Shown here: in pieces, positions 1 to 12,992 of the stretch
Numbering within the stretch: position 1 is the stretch's first letter
How the letters are laid out: the number at the start of each line of letters is the position of its first letter
The notes under the pieces: model-generated
What the model saw: only the letters and a program-made list of their open reading frames with translations
The model's database searches: none
What the model was told of the DNA's origin: nothing
Program-made: the position numbers and the translations under genes
Origin: Zhengitettix transpicula
Taxonomy: Eukaryota; Arthropoda; Insecta; Orthoptera; Tetrigidae
DNA: 64,000 bases
Reading direction: 5' to 3'
NCBI GenBank assembly: GCA_037074705.1
Contig: CM073591.1
Span: 75,188,532 to 75,252,531 of the forward strand

Positions 1-2112
1 CGTTGTAATTGGTGAAAGTGATTCTAATGGCTGAATGACGCCTTATACAACACTTTAATGGTGTGTGGCTCGTTTATTGTTATCTTTATGGCGCTTCGTC
101 TCATTAGGTCGTACGTAATTAAATTAATAGCATTCCGCTCATCAGTGTAAGACAGTACTAAGAAATTAGTGAAGAGAATAGTAAATATGATAATTCTTGT
201 TTATTTTATTTTACGGGTCATGAATTAAATGTTATTGACAGAGTGAGAATCTGCGGAGAATACATTTATGAGCAAATATTATAATTATTTATTATCATAA
301 ATAACGTGTTTTCTTAACTTTAATTTTCTACTACTTCTACATACACATTTCTCAGAAAAATGGCGAACAGTTCTGCGTAACAATATTTGAGGGTTCCCGC
401 AAATGCATAAGTATCGTAACTGTAAACAAATGCTGAAAGGTTTTATCGGACATTAAAATTTTTGAAAATATAGTTTAAAAATGTTTACAGTCCCTTTCAC
501 AGTTATTTAGTCATTACGTCTATTGAAAATATAAATCCGTGTTACGCACACCGTTTTCTTGGGAAGAGGACGGTGGTACCGCGATCGCGATGCTTGATCC
601 AACCTTAGTATTGTGAAAAAGAGCACTGAATTTTAATACACTTGCCCCTTATGTTCTGAAATTGGAAATGAATATTAAAGTTTTCTGATTCAGAACAGTA
701 ACTAATGAAATTGATTTATTTGAGTCCATTGGTTTTTCCCCGTTTCTTATTTCGAGTTTTTACACAGTTTATTGAACTTTGCAGAAATAATACACGGTGA
801 CGTTTTGTGAATGTATATAAGTTTATTATACAAATAATGCGTGATGCTGAACATTATTAGCTTACAAATAAGAACTCAAATTTCTGAATTTATCAGCATT
901 GAGTTTTGTTTAGTTTTGAACAATTAATTTTCCTTCTCAACTGTCAAATTGTTTTTCTGAACTTCCATATTGTGCAGTGTTTCAGATTTTAGAAAAACAT
1001 CAACAATTATTTCTGATATTACTGTCTTAGACGGCAGATGTGAAATGTCTTATGAAATCCTACGTGTTTATTTTATGAGATATGTTCAGAATTTGTTCTG
1101 GTCTCCCGGACGAATAAAAGCGATTAGCCAACTACGGAGATCAAAGGCAGTTAACATCAATTTATAGAGGCAATTCCCGCCTCCCGAAGCGGTTTAATTT
1201 GTGGGACTGAGAATTGCACGGTTTAACGCCGTTATTACGGTAACAGGGCGGAGGTGAAAGACGATGCTGAGACCAGTCCTTCAAAGACGAGGGTCCTAAT
1301 TAGCGGTGGCCGTAATGGCCACGGGTTTTTCTCGGGTGACGAATGGCTGGAGAAAGGCTCCAGTTATGCAACTCCGCCGTGGAAACTGTCACGGAAACCA
1401 CTGACCCACTTCCCATCTGCGGGCAAACACGCCTTCCATTAGTGCAATAACAGAGGATATCGCTTTCATGTTGACCGCATCGGTGGTCAAGTTCTGCGGC
1501 ACCTTTACTTGACGAAAGCTCACTGGGGAATGAATTTTTCCAATTCGGGAACATCTTTCGACCTTGCATCATACATGTTTGTATCCTTAAACGACGCGAT
1601 TATTCATTTGACATTCAATTGGATAATCTTGACGTTTTAAGAAATACGGGTGGAATCAAACAACATCCATACAGAGACATGTGAAATGAATTTTGCCTGT
1701 CCGAATGAGCTTCCATTGGAACTTACGAGATAACAACCGCGGAAATTTCACGTTGCTGTTACAACATTTTCCATACTAAAATTTTAGAATCTCAGTAGAA
1801 GGGAATTGGTCTTTAAAGCACTCTTAATTGGCTCGGAAACTATTTCTTTTATAAAATTTACATTTAAGTATCTGAATGTCATAACTCGATAAAACGTAAA
1901 TAAAATGGCCAGTTATACAAGCATGGAAGTAAAGCCATGTTTTTTTTTAAAAAAAATTATGAATAATTCTTTTAAATAACAATAAATAATTTTGTAACCT
2001 TATCACTGAAGGTCTTAGAGGTGTATACGAACAAATGTATTACAAAATTCAAGATCTTTGAAAAAATATTAGATTACAATATTAACCAATCATTAAGGTA
2101 ACGTCTTCTTTT
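1..2112. other. AT-rich DNA without a recognisable gene
   Basis: Only short open frames are present and none resembles a known family. A patch with more CpG lies at about 1170-1570, including a 90-codon minus-strand frame, but no splice sites or motifs support coding. I see no repeat family shared with the rest of the window here. Confidence 0.5.
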
Positions 2113-2170
2113 TGCTGTTCACCTGACGAAATCCCAATTTAGAGTCGAAACGTAATGGCACGTTATTAAC
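2113..2170 (+). ncRNA. Hammerhead-ribozyme-like motif, best-preserved core and stem III
   Basis: The core CTGACGA (2123-2129) matches the canonical CUGANGA. It is followed by a degraded stem II region (2130-2146) and then GAAA (2147-2150). Stem III is complete: ACGT (2150-2153) pairs with ACGT (2160-2163) around the 6-nt loop AATGGC. The next base is T (2164), a permitted nucleotide before cleavage. GTTCAC (2117-2122) and ATTAAC (2165-2170) can form four of six stem I pairs. Stem II has lost pairs through what look like three transitions. Hammerheads self-cleave RNA and are known from Penelope-like elements and retrozymes. Here the motif has no recognisable host element around it. It is probably a relic with impaired stem II rather than an active ribozyme. 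Confidence 0.45.
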
Positions 2171-5100
2171 TAATGAAACTTTTCTGACTATTTATTTTGA
2201 AACAAACTGAATCCTGGCCTGAGTTTTCTTATATTTAGAACAGTGCTTTCGAGTTTGAAATTCAAGAAGGTATTTTAATATTTTTAAAATTAATTACTAT
2301 GCATGAAAATCTCGTTTATAAAATGATTTTATTTTTAAATTTGGTGCCAATATTTATATAAAAGCAGTAATGTGGTAAAGTTTTAATATAATAAGTATAT
2401 TCTTCACAATTTCATGTTTCCATTTTAACTTTTAAAAATTATACGTGAAATGGAACAAAATTCAATTAATCGAAAACTGAATGTTATGCACGCTTCTACT
2501 GAGCTAATGGATAGAAAAATTATCTTATTTACGGCGGAGGGATGAGTTATGAAATTATTGAAATCAGAAAGTGAAGATACTAAATCAAAGCTTGATTTTC
2601 CGGCTTTCTAAAAGTCACACTTTCCTTCGTAGTTGCTTATAAGCCAACTAGCTTTTATCTGCTTAATATATAAGGAAGTTGACACGGCAAATGTAGCCGC
2701 TGCTTAATGTCCCCATCTCGTTCATCTTGTCGGCCTTGCCTACTTATTTTTTTTTTTTGGTCAGTTCGCTGTAACGTAACGGGGCTTTCTCATTCGCAGC
2801 GACATTTCACAATGTCTGTCCCCATGCGGTCATATCATTAGCAGCTTGTTCCACCAGACAGGTTGTGTGTCGCATTCCTCTCAAGGCTGCCGTAAAATAC
2901 GCACGACTCCGCTCGTAGTAACACAGCGTGGACACATCCAAAGTATCTACCTCGGTCACTGATCACCTTTTGTAGGACTAGGCTTTTGTCCGCGTGAAAT
3001 GCCATTTATAGGGTTAATTACGCTTCGAAATGAACGTAATAAAACCGGTAAACAGAGAAACAGTTCCACCGACGCTTTAGAGTAATTTGTAGGAAATAAA
3101 ACTCACGGTCGGTTGGTCTATTAAACATTCCGCAATGCAATACGTTTTTTTTAATCGAGCGACTCAGATCTACTTCGAGCAGCCTTGAGGATTTATTGCT
3201 TCCTCCCCAAGAGGATAAAAAAAGACATAAATTATAACAAATAAAAGACGAATTCATTGCTCATCGGTCTGAAAAAAGCTTTTGTGTATTATATCATCTT
3301 ATCATGATCGAATGATGCCTAGTTTGATTGAAAGTAAGAGCAAGTTATTTTCTTGCCAACTGGAATGAACACAGCACTTTCTTGTAGCGGAGGACCTTCA
3401 TTTAGTCAAGCTGACTGGAATTCTCCGGGAAATGTCATAAACGTGCGGAGGTTTGGTGATGTTTTATATTACTGTTTAACAAGCTCGCTTTAATTCGAAG
3501 TCACAACATTTACCATTCCAACCTTGGAATCGAACACAGGTATGTTTTTTTCCCCCGTCCTCAAATAAAATTTGTGAAACAGTCGTCGTGAATAGTTCTG
3601 TCACCTACAGCAAGCAGTTAAAGGATTAAATACGATTTATTAATTTTCTACGACGACTAATAAACCCGTGTTTTATAACGGCAGAGTAGAACAGTTGACC
3701 ATCAGGCACCAAATTAAGAACGATGCAAGAAGCGTGGTGGGCTCAATTAAAAACCTTATCACTGGATCTAGAAAGCAAATTTTATAACCTCTCAACGCCT
3801 GTTCTAGCGTTTACTTTAATAGGAGAAAAAATATTATAGAGGCGATGTACGAAATATAAATGAAGTGCTTGACATTACGAAGACATTTATTGTAGATATT
3901 TCGTGAATTATTTAAAAAAGTATTCCATTTTTTTTAAATAAGGTTAAGATGGTATTTATATCGTTATTATTTTAAGGGAAAAGTATTTCACTTTTCAGGA
4001 TGATCGACCGAAACGTCCTATACAATGTACATCGGATCGAAGCTTGATATCCAATTTAATTTCTTTTGAGACAAATGACCATGGTTGAGCATGGGAAGCT
4101 ACTGTAGCTTTAATGGTTGACGTGGCGCAATACAATTGTTTAGTTCTGAAAAACTGGTTAGCCGGTTCTAAAAGTTAGTTGAGTATCACTGCAAAATTTG
4201 AGATATTTTATGTTTTAACTACAGCTAATAAAAATGGTATGTACTCAGTAGGAACAGCGATACAACTGTTATCTCGATTATGTGACGTTTTCCTATCTAT
4301 GAAATGACATTTATCGAATATTTTTTTTTATGAAACGGTGAATTGTTCCCAGTGGAAACTTTTAATCACAATTTTTAAGATATTACGTGAGACAGTGGAG
4401 ACAGTGGAGGGTTGCTGAGAGCGAGAATTTTAACGAAGAAACTGGTAATGGGAGTAAAAATTTTTTTTTTATATTGTTTTCAAGGATTGCTCGTATATGT
4501 TGAGAAACAGTCGTAAATAGTTCATCCCACACAGTATTCAGACGACTCAATCACATTTTCTTTTTATGTTCGCAAGACCTGACAGTCTTAAATTCTCACT
4601 TTCTTCAACCAACTTAGGTAACATCAAAATCAAGCAATGGAACAGTAGAAAATCATTATTTCTGAATGAATGTTTGGATAAGAAGTTGGAAAGAAATTTA
4701 CGTTTAGACCGTTGACTAAAATGACTGAAATGAAAAGGAATAGATATGTACAAATAAGCAGCACAAGAGGTCCGTGGAAATCGTAAGGTCTCGATAGAGA
4801 ATCAGGAAAGTGGCTGGGATTGAGCGGAGTTGTGCAGCGGAAAATCAGAAGGAATATGAAGTTCTGATACATAAATGAGGGGAAGGAGGGTTAAATAATG
4901 AAAGGAAGGCTCCAGCATGGAAAATAGCGAATTCCGATTAGAATGTAAAATGTATAAAAGATATCTTCGTGCCACACTTAATGCACCATTCCCATGTGAG
5001 TGTTAGCATAGTAAGCAGCGGTAATTGACATAACAGCTAACAGATATGGACGGGCTCCAAGGCATTGTTAGTCCCACGAGAGCCGTGCTGTAACGGACGT

Positions 5101-6122
5101 GTTAATTGTGCTTTGGACCTTGAGGAAGTGCGAGGCGATGAATCAGATCCCTTCTCACTAGCCGGAACCAGCCTGGATCGGTATTTGCACACAAAGCTGT
5201 CTGTGGGAACCTTTCACCGCCCCAGAGGAAGGCGGTTTCCGCGGGGTGGAGAAAGTATGTGTGGGCTTACTCGGATTTCTTACACGGACCACCTCCAACG
5301 CGCTCTTAGCTGATTAGCATCTCGTCTCTGAGACATGACTGCCTCGCGCAACTTACAGATCAGTATCGGGCCAGCTTTTGTCGATTTCAAACTGTTGGCA
5401 ATAGCTAATCCAAACACGAATCACGGTGGTCTCTTATAAACCATTTAATGTACCCAAGAAATGTTGCATGATCCGGGAACAGAATCCTCTCGCCAGACGT
5501 TTCTGTTATTCCAATCCAATACACCTTTCTTGCCTAAACTCCTTGGTCGGCCCATGATTCCCATCAAAATTCAGTTATGGTGAGAGAATCCTTGAAATAA
5601 TTATTCCGTTTTAATTAACGTTGATCGTCCAAAACCTGTGAAACGTCGATGTTAACTGTAGCGTAAAACGTGAAAATAATTTTCCAAATTTCAGCTGAAT
5701 ATCTATGAGAATAGAGTAGAAACAGGGAAAAATCACTATTTGGCATTTTTCAGCTTCAAGAAAGGTAATTTGTGTTTGCGACGTGACTGAAGAATAAGAA
5801 AGTACCAAAACATGTTTGGTAATACGCTTAAAATTTTAAAGCTCGGTGAGGACTTTAACAGAGAATATTCTAGAAGTATGTAGGACCAAAAAATTATTAT
5901 GCAGAGTTAAACGACTAGGAATACTACATTGTTTGATTTATTTGATTTGTTGGGGAGTTTAAGTTATTATTTCCAATAATTTTCTTTCTTGTTTCTAGAG
6001 AAAATCACAGCATTTGTTTTCACGAAAGGATATTTGTTTTAAAATTATATTAAACGGAAAAGCAAGCAAAAGAAATCACGATCAGGAGGATTAAATAATA
6101 TAGATTTTCCCGGTGAATTTAA
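2171..6122. other. No gene seen; one GC-richer patch
   Basis: Mostly AT-rich sequence with T and A runs. A degenerate motif at about 3998-4040 (GGATGA, then GAAACGTCC) faintly resembles the hammerhead relics elsewhere. A patch at about 5040-5400 is richer in GC and carries an 82-codon open frame without recognisable similarity or splice context. A GTTCGATTCC-type B-box string occurs on the minus strand near 3525 but lacks a matching tRNA fold. Confidence 0.45.
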
Positions 6123-6188
6123 TGAATGTAGAGTTCTCGAGTTTATACTCGGGCTACACTTTTGTGAAACTCGAGAACTCTACATTCA
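6123..6188. repeat. Perfect 22-bp inverted repeat (hairpin)
   Basis: The arms at 6123-6144 and 6167-6188 are exact reverse complements of one another and enclose a 22-nt loop. Each arm carries a CTCGAG core. No open frame, polymerase III terminator or transposon end was recognised beside it. A perfect stem of this length is unlikely by chance in decayed DNA, so it is either recent or functional. Confidence 0.85.
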
Positions 6189-7736
6189 ACTGAAGAATTA
6201 CTTTCAAACGAAGATTAGTCGTATAGGTCATGAAACTGAATTAAAGGATCACGATGGAAAAATCCGGTCCGGTCTTGTACCTTCATTGAATTTTGATATA
6301 ATTTGCGATGGAAATGTAATAGCCTCAGTTAAATCTCATTTCTCCGCTCTTACTCGTTCTATATGGCCGTTGCATGCTCCTTACGTCTAGAAGTAGCCCC
6401 CATGAAGCACAGATAAGCCCAGGCCGCATAATTTATTTCAGGCCGTTTTATGGCTATCTCCTCCCGTTCCCTTCCCATTACCGAGGAAACTCGGTAACAG
6501 GTGGGTGTGGCTACCAGACTTTCCAATGCTACGTAATCTCATACGCCTTTATGTGTGACCATTGCTAGGCCACCCAACAGCCTCTGTTTCACGCTGGATT
6601 GTCCCTTTCACTTTCTAGTCTAACTCGTTCGTCTATTACGCATAAAAGTCCACGAGACGAGCAAGGCAAAGGAAGGTCTTCCTTTTTTTTCGCATTCACT
6701 ATACATCAGCAATTCGTGTTTTCGCAATCATTCATAAATACTACATTCGTCTGACACTTTATTCATTTTCTTCCATCAATTATATTACCATAAGAAACTA
6801 GTGAAGATCTCAGTGTTGTGAAATAACTTGTTTTCACAGCCGAATCAACCAAAATCCACTAGTTTTTTTTTTGGATTAGCCACTATTTAACCAAATTATT
6901 GAAATTTAGGATTCCTAAAATGCAGACCTGTTTGTTATAAATATTTTATAATTTCTCAAATCGATTGAGATGAAGAAAAACCAAATAATAAATTCGGAAA
7001 ATTTACTCGTGAGAGATTTTTAAAACTTCTACTCGAGGAAATTTGAGAAATTAATAGGTATTTTAATACTCTCGGCTACTTATATATCGCATGCATCGAT
7101 TGATGGGTTTTCTTCAAACCGCTCATGTAGAGTTTGAAGTGGACGAGGAGAAGAGGGCGGACCCGAGAACATTTTAACGACTTCCGGGGTTTAAATGCAA
7201 TTTTTTTTACGGGTGGTGAGTAAATTTCTACTTGTTCAGGTCAACCGGAATGAAAGTTTGACCTACCGGTTTGCGTTAAGTAACTGATGCAGATGGAATT
7301 ACGAGCCTGCTCTGGGCGTGCCGACCACATCTCCAACTTCAATTCACTTTCCCCTGACAGTGACAGAGCAGCTCTGCCAGTCAAACCATTGTCACGTCCT
7401 CGGATTGTTTTGGATTTCTCTCATATGACAAAACTTCTGAACTTAACGTTTTCACTGGGAATAATTTGTAATGTCATGAGTTTTCTCGTTTCGTAAAAAG
7501 CGTCTAGCAAGATACGTCTTTTCATGCGTTTTTACCTCATCAGATTTCATTTTACTTATATTCTTTGGAATTTAAAATCCAATTTTTTCTCTTCCTTTGA
7601 AATTTTTGGCCCAATCTGACACAAATTTCCGCGCTTTTCTTCAGATACTGATGTACGTAAAGGTTATAGAGCCATCTCTGAAATAAGTTGTATTGGCTCC
7701 GAGAGCCATATTACGTCAATGGTATTTTTATCTTTT
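6189..7736. other. No gene seen
   Basis: AT-rich sequence with T8-T9 runs. Open frames are short and unrecognised. A somewhat GC-richer stretch occurs at 7290-7400. No repeat shared with other parts of the window was found. Confidence 0.4.
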
Positions 7737-8225
7737 CTAGGAATCTAACCCAACATACAAATTTATACCATTCATCTTAACTAAGTAATCCCCCACGGAA
7801 GCGTGAATTGCAAAATCTGGATTTGGTGTGAGTTGGCATATTACGCAGAATACTACATAACGACCTGCATTACCGGAAGAAGCTCGACATTGCGTTAAAC
7901 GCGGAACCCCGTCGCTTTGCCCGCATTTGGAGATAATAATATTCAGGTCAAGTTCCCGTGAAATAACACGCCAAATATTTTGAACAGAGCTGACAGACTC
8001 ACGTGTGCTCCTGTCGTTTCTTGTTACGTTACGCAGCGTTTCGACTGGACCACGGCCGCTGACCAAATAGTCAAGGACGAAAAGTACTTTTTCCCTAGTA
8101 AAAGACTTTAGGCCAGGTAATAATTTGAATCTCGAAACCAATGTGACTTCCCACGCCTCTTGAACGGTATTGTTACTGTTGGTGAACGACGTAAATTGAG
8201 GATCATGAAAGTAGCCATCTTCCAA
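7737..8225 (-). CDS. Unidentified 162-codon open frame, possible exon
   Basis: This is the longest uninterrupted non-transposon frame in the first half of the window, and its base composition is less AT-rich than its surroundings. On the minus strand it opens right after TGACAG and ends at a TAG. The leading CAG could serve as a splice acceptor in phase 0, which would match the donor phase of the exon candidate at 9614-9685 about 1.4 kb upstream. The pyrimidine tract before that CAG is poor. The protein has no motif I recognise, no signal peptide at the frame start and no clear membrane segment. No AATAAA was noticed shortly downstream. It may be a chance frame; the function is unknown. Confidence 0.2.
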   Translation of the reverse strand: MEDGYFHDPQFTSFTNSNNTVQEAWEVTLVSRFKLLPGLKSFTREKVLFVLDYLVSGRGPVETLRNVTRNDRSTRESVSSVQNIWRVISRELDLNIIISKCGQSDGVPRLTQCRASSGNAGRYVVFCVICQLTPNPDFAIHASVGDYLVKMNGINLYVGLDS

Positions 8226-9613
8226 CTGTCAAGAACCCTCCAACGGAGCGCGGCATTTTACTACTGATACAATATCCAACTGTCTGATTATATTTAAAAT
8301 TAACAACTTGTCCCGCAATTTCCATAGATCGTAAAAAATTGCAACTGTTAAATTCTAGTTTATTAGCATACTAAGAAGTAAACTGCAATCATTTTATACT
8401 CCTGGCGCCTAACTGAAGAAAACGAAGCATTCTTAAACTTCACGTCTGTTATCGTGTTGAAGATTCATTTTAATTTGTATTAAACGAGAAAAGATGAATT
8501 AATTGGAATTAAATAAGGAAATTTTGTAAAATCCTGTCTTTAACCAAGTGGGAATATTAGATAGGCCACCTTCACCACGTTGCGTTTCCCAGAATCCTTT
8601 TTTAATTGTCAGCCAACTGTAATTTACAGATCTACAAATTACAACTTATAAGATTTTAGGCAATTTCAACCTCCGTCTAATCATAATAACAAGACTGCTT
8701 GTAGCTAATACTTTTAACCTTAGTGAAACTTAAATCAACGAAACTTCTCCACAACTTTAAAAATTGAAGTACCAACCTTTAAAATGTTATTTCTTATAAC
8801 GTGATTTTATTTTTGAAAATTTGTAGGTACCGTATTGTAACACGTGTGAGTCCCAAACTAAGGAAATAGTATAATTTTTGGTTTATTTGGGGGAAAACTG
8901 ACTGAAGTTTAAAAATTTCCGGTGGATTTGACAGATAATAAACAGATAATAAAATTGAAAAGTCTGTTACGGATATTTCAAAAGTTTTATAGGTTTTTAC
9001 ATCCGAATCTAAGGAATTGAATTACGTCCATATATTCTGAAAAAACGTGTGTAACTTTTCTAAGTGAAGTATGGAACTGAATGTTTTCCGGAGCCTGCAT
9101 ATTACGTTAGTGCTGTATGAAACATTTTTTAACAAAAATTGTTGGCTACACTATCGCAAGTTATAGAAGTCAGTATTATTTGGATGTTTTTTTACGAGGT
9201 GTTCGCCGAGTTTGCGAATTTGAAAATATAGTAAGAATAGTATTTCGGAGAGTGAAACCTAAAATAGTGACAAGTACGTGTGTCTTGATTTTCTTAAGAA
9301 TTATTTCTATAACGGTGCGTGAAACTGGATGTCCGGAGTAAATTTTTAATCACGTATTTGAATTCAATTCTGATAAATACAATATTTATTAATTTTCAGT
9401 TAGTGTCGGGGAAAAATAAACAGAAAATTTTAATTAAAAATATCTTTTATGAAATATGGTTTCAAAGTTTTAAGTTAATCATGTGAAGGATAATTCTGAA
9501 TATTTGTAGTAAAGAAGTGGATTCAGCAAAGGAAAACAGTTTCCATGAATTTTGAGAAAGTGATTTGAATTCAAGTTGAAGCGGAGACGTTGTTGAAAGG
9601 ACGCGGGTCTTAC
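8226..9613. other. No gene seen; possible intron of a minus-strand gene
   Basis: Unremarkable AT-rich DNA. If the first-exon candidate at 9614-9685 is real, this stretch lies within its first intron. A 74-codon plus-strand frame at 9117-9341 has no recognisable similarity. Confidence 0.35.
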
Positions 9614-9685
9614 CTGTAACCGCCCCATCGCCAGACGTGTGGGGCTGTGTAACGGCGGCGGTAGAGTTGGTGTAGTTTGCGAGTG
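9614..9685 (-). other. Candidate first exon with start codon and splice donor
   Basis: Reading on the minus strand, this GC-rich segment begins about 30 nt after a TATA box. It contains an ATG at 9628-9626 followed by four more codons (M-G-R-L-Q) and then CAG|GTAAGA, a consensus insect 5' splice site with the intron starting at 9613. Tiny first coding exons behind a TATA box are common in insect genes such as cuticle proteins, but the five residues here do not look like the start of a signal peptide. The next exon is not known; the frame at 7737-8225 is phase-compatible but weakly supported. Confidence 0.35.
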
Positions 9686-9707
9686 TGGAGGACCCCAAGG
9701 AGCGTAG

Positions 9708-9715
9708 TTTATATA
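9708..9715 (-). promoter_or_regulatory. Candidate TATA box (TATATAAA)
   Basis: The minus strand reads TATATAAA inside an unusually GC- and CpG-rich island (about 9600-9800) within AT-rich DNA. It lies upstream of the ATG and splice donor at 9628-9613 at a spacing that suits a polymerase II core promoter. Upstream of it are GC-rich strings including GGCGCGCG. No clear initiator consensus was seen at the expected start. Confidence 0.35.
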
Positions 9716-9833
9716 GGCAATCACTTTCACTGGGCGCCTCCCCACCTCTCCACGGGGGACTCGCGCGCCCCGCCTTCCACGGCTCATCGTCTACCCTCGG
9801 TCTGCTACTTATTCCATCAAAATTCCTCTCCAC

Positions 9834-12800
9834 TCACCGCGATTTTCCTTATTCAAATTAGCGACTGCGAAATGAATGAAAAACATACCTCAAGAAGTCT
9901 CTAATGTCCCAGCGTCATTTCGCAACTACGACACGACTTTTGAATAATTGTGCGACAAAAAATTGTTCTAAAGACACAAGATAACTCGCTACATATTTTA
10001 TTTCTATTATATTTATAAAGTTTTATTTTTCTTTAATTTTTTTCGAGGCATGAGAATAATTTAATACTCGTCCTGCCACCAACTAACGGAAAGAGAATAA
10101 GATCTTGTTAACCATAATAAGACGAGAATCACGACTATAGATCTCCAAAGTATTTTCAATATGAACCTCCCTAAAATATTTGACACCTGTTATTCATTTT
10201 TTTAAGAACAAATACAACCTTTTTTTATTTTTAGCATGAAGTTTTTTAAATTGTAGTCTAATAAACAATTTTTAATTTATCATCAGTCAGTCAGATGATT
10301 TTGGAGATTACTAGCAAAATTAACTATATTTGTTTAATATTTATTACATATTTGGCCAAAAATCTCCTCGGAATGACACATTAAACTTACTTATGTTTGG
10401 TGACATGAAACTAAAATCGATTTCAACCATATATGAACTTGTAAATAACAGCAAAATTGATCCGAAGTGTTATGTGTATTTTTGTTTTTTAACACAATTA
10501 TATCTACGGACTGCAAGGAGTTGTTAAATAATTCACACTAAAATCAGTCCTCCAGTTAATCAATGTTACATTAATTCCTGATCATCAATAAAGTTTAAAT
10601 AAAGGTGAGGTGTTAATGTATGTCTGATTAACTGGTTTGAATTATTTTGTGTTATAATAAGATATATTTAACAGACTTTATTATAATTAAAACAATATTA
10701 TTAGGCAATAATCAACAACGTTTACGAACATATTTGTCGTTTCATCATGTTGTCTATGAATTTTTGCACGGAAACGATATCGACTATTTATTAATAAAAT
10801 ATGTTTGAATTGTAAAAAATCTGTTTAAATTATGCTTAAATGTGCCTTGTCATCAGAAAAACAGCCTTAAATATAAAATATTTTTGTTACACTCGAAAAT
10901 TATTTTTTATGCGCACATTTGTTGGAACAGGGCTGGGAAACATTATATGTCTATAGAATTACAGTTGAATATTCAATCAATTTTTATTCGACCCCTGGTA
11001 ATGTTATATTGAATCTAGGACGTCGATATCCTTTGCCGAACTCTGATCTAGATTTTAAGATTTATACAAAGCTTACATATGGAGTTCAGTCACGAATAAA
11101 TCCTACAGCCGCATTTTTAATTCCCTAATAAGTCAATAATAAAATAGAATTTTTGCTCGTAAAAAAACTATAATTATTTCTTTAACATATTAAAATTTTC
11201 AGAAAAAGTCTAAGAGTGGTCTTAAAATTATTTTATTATATTATAGTCAGTGGAAACTGTGTAGTATAGTCTAGTGAAATAAACTGACTTTCAACCTTTT
11301 TGGTCTTTTTTCCGAAGTTTCTTCCTTCATCTTCGATTTATTCTTCTTTATTCAATACCACAAAATCCGATTCCTTCCTTAAATAGGAGATGTATTCGAC
11401 TGCTCAAATAGACGCCTTCCCATGAAAATCTGTCGGTGGTTTACCACATACTGGTAAAATATATAAAAAGCAGTAGCTGTAGCAGTGAAGAGGTAACAAA
11501 AAAATATTAACACCATAAACCGAGCTGATCCAATTAAAATAAACAACTTACAAGTACTTGAATATTGTCTCTTCAACTTCCTCTCCTTTATTTCGTTTTA
11601 AGTAACAGTTTTAATAAAGTAGACAACGGTTTTTATATCAATTAACTGAGTTGTTTTTATATTCGAATAATTTTTAAAATGTTGTGAAGATGTTATTTTT
11701 AAAACGTTCCATTATTAATTCACTGTGGGAATTTTATTACAATATTTTAATGAAAATAATTCAACAACGTTAATTGAAAGACATTTTCGGAAAGATCAGT
11801 TTTTATGGTCCTTAAGCCAAAAACGCATTACGAAAAAATAACGTCTCGAAAATTTTAGTATTTTTTTATCAGTGAACTTTACTACCACCTTTTATTATAT
11901 AGAGTAAAAATATATTTCTTCATTATGTCAAAATATATTTTCAAAACGAAAGAGCTTCTCCTGTACCTCGACAGTGCCTTAACGTAGGGATGTAAAAGAG
12001 ACAAAACCTGCCATTATGGTTAGAAGAATGAAGATCGGTTAATTTTGTCAGGAAAATATGAGGAAAACAAAATAAATGCCTTAGTACGAGTATTACTGGA
12101 ATTAGATTGTAAAACACGCGAGGTCAGAATACAAATACGCTATGATTAATTTCCCTTTAAAGGTCGTATTGATGAATCAATTCATGTGCGACTATGAAGG
12201 TTGGACTTTTATGAAACGTAAGTTATCAAACTGGTTTTGAAGGAAGTGAAATTCAAAATCAAGTTTCACCAAACGCCATTTTTTTAAAAATTAAATCGCA
12301 AAATTCTGAGACGAGTATCTGAAACGTTTTCTGAGGGGTGAGACCAATTCCAGATCACTAAAATACACAAATAGCAATCTGTTGGTTTTCTTTAGTTACA
12401 GATATTATTTCGCGAATGTAAGTCACCGTTATTTATTGGTGATTTCATACTTCACAGAATTTACCTCACATGGTCACCGAGTATAAAAATAGTTGCGCGA
12501 TGAGTAGTATCGTAATAACGCACGAACGTGCCGTCGCTTGGGAGGGGTTTGTATATTCTGCATTGTTATTCGTCAGACTGGCGTGATCCGTTAGGTTTGT
12601 ATCGGCGACCTTGGTCTTGAGGCGCAGACTTGCTAGTCACCACTTCTCTGAAACGAGTAATTGTAAAACTGATTATGGTTTGTCAGCAGCGTCTTAATTT
12701 TGTACCGTGAATGTGACTCTTTGCTCAATAGTCCGGCGTTAATTAAATAGTACATGACAATCACTTGGTGCCACATATTTCCTGGAAAAGGAAAAAATGG

Positions 12801-12992
12801 AAGCCAACTGTCTGTCTCAAAGAACTAATGATGTCATCACGTATTTTCAGTGAACATTTTAGGATGCTTATACAGCAAACCTCGTTTAATAAAAAAAGGG
12901 AATCATAATTGCGGAAAGTTCTTTGTTTACAGGAGATTTTGATTATAAATGTGTAATCTCTAGAAGTTTTATGATTAATTATCTTATTAACG
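9834..12992. other. No gene seen
   Basis: Strongly AT-rich sequence with many homopolymer runs and short open frames. No repeats shared with other parts of the window and no protein motifs were recognised. Confidence 0.45.

Noticed and set aside
3515..3545. B-box-like GTTCGATTCC on the minus strand as a tRNA gene
   Set aside because: No A box at suitable distance and no cloverleaf.
5065..5313. 82-codon frame in a GC-rich patch
   Set aside because: No motif or gene context; composition alone explains the open frame.
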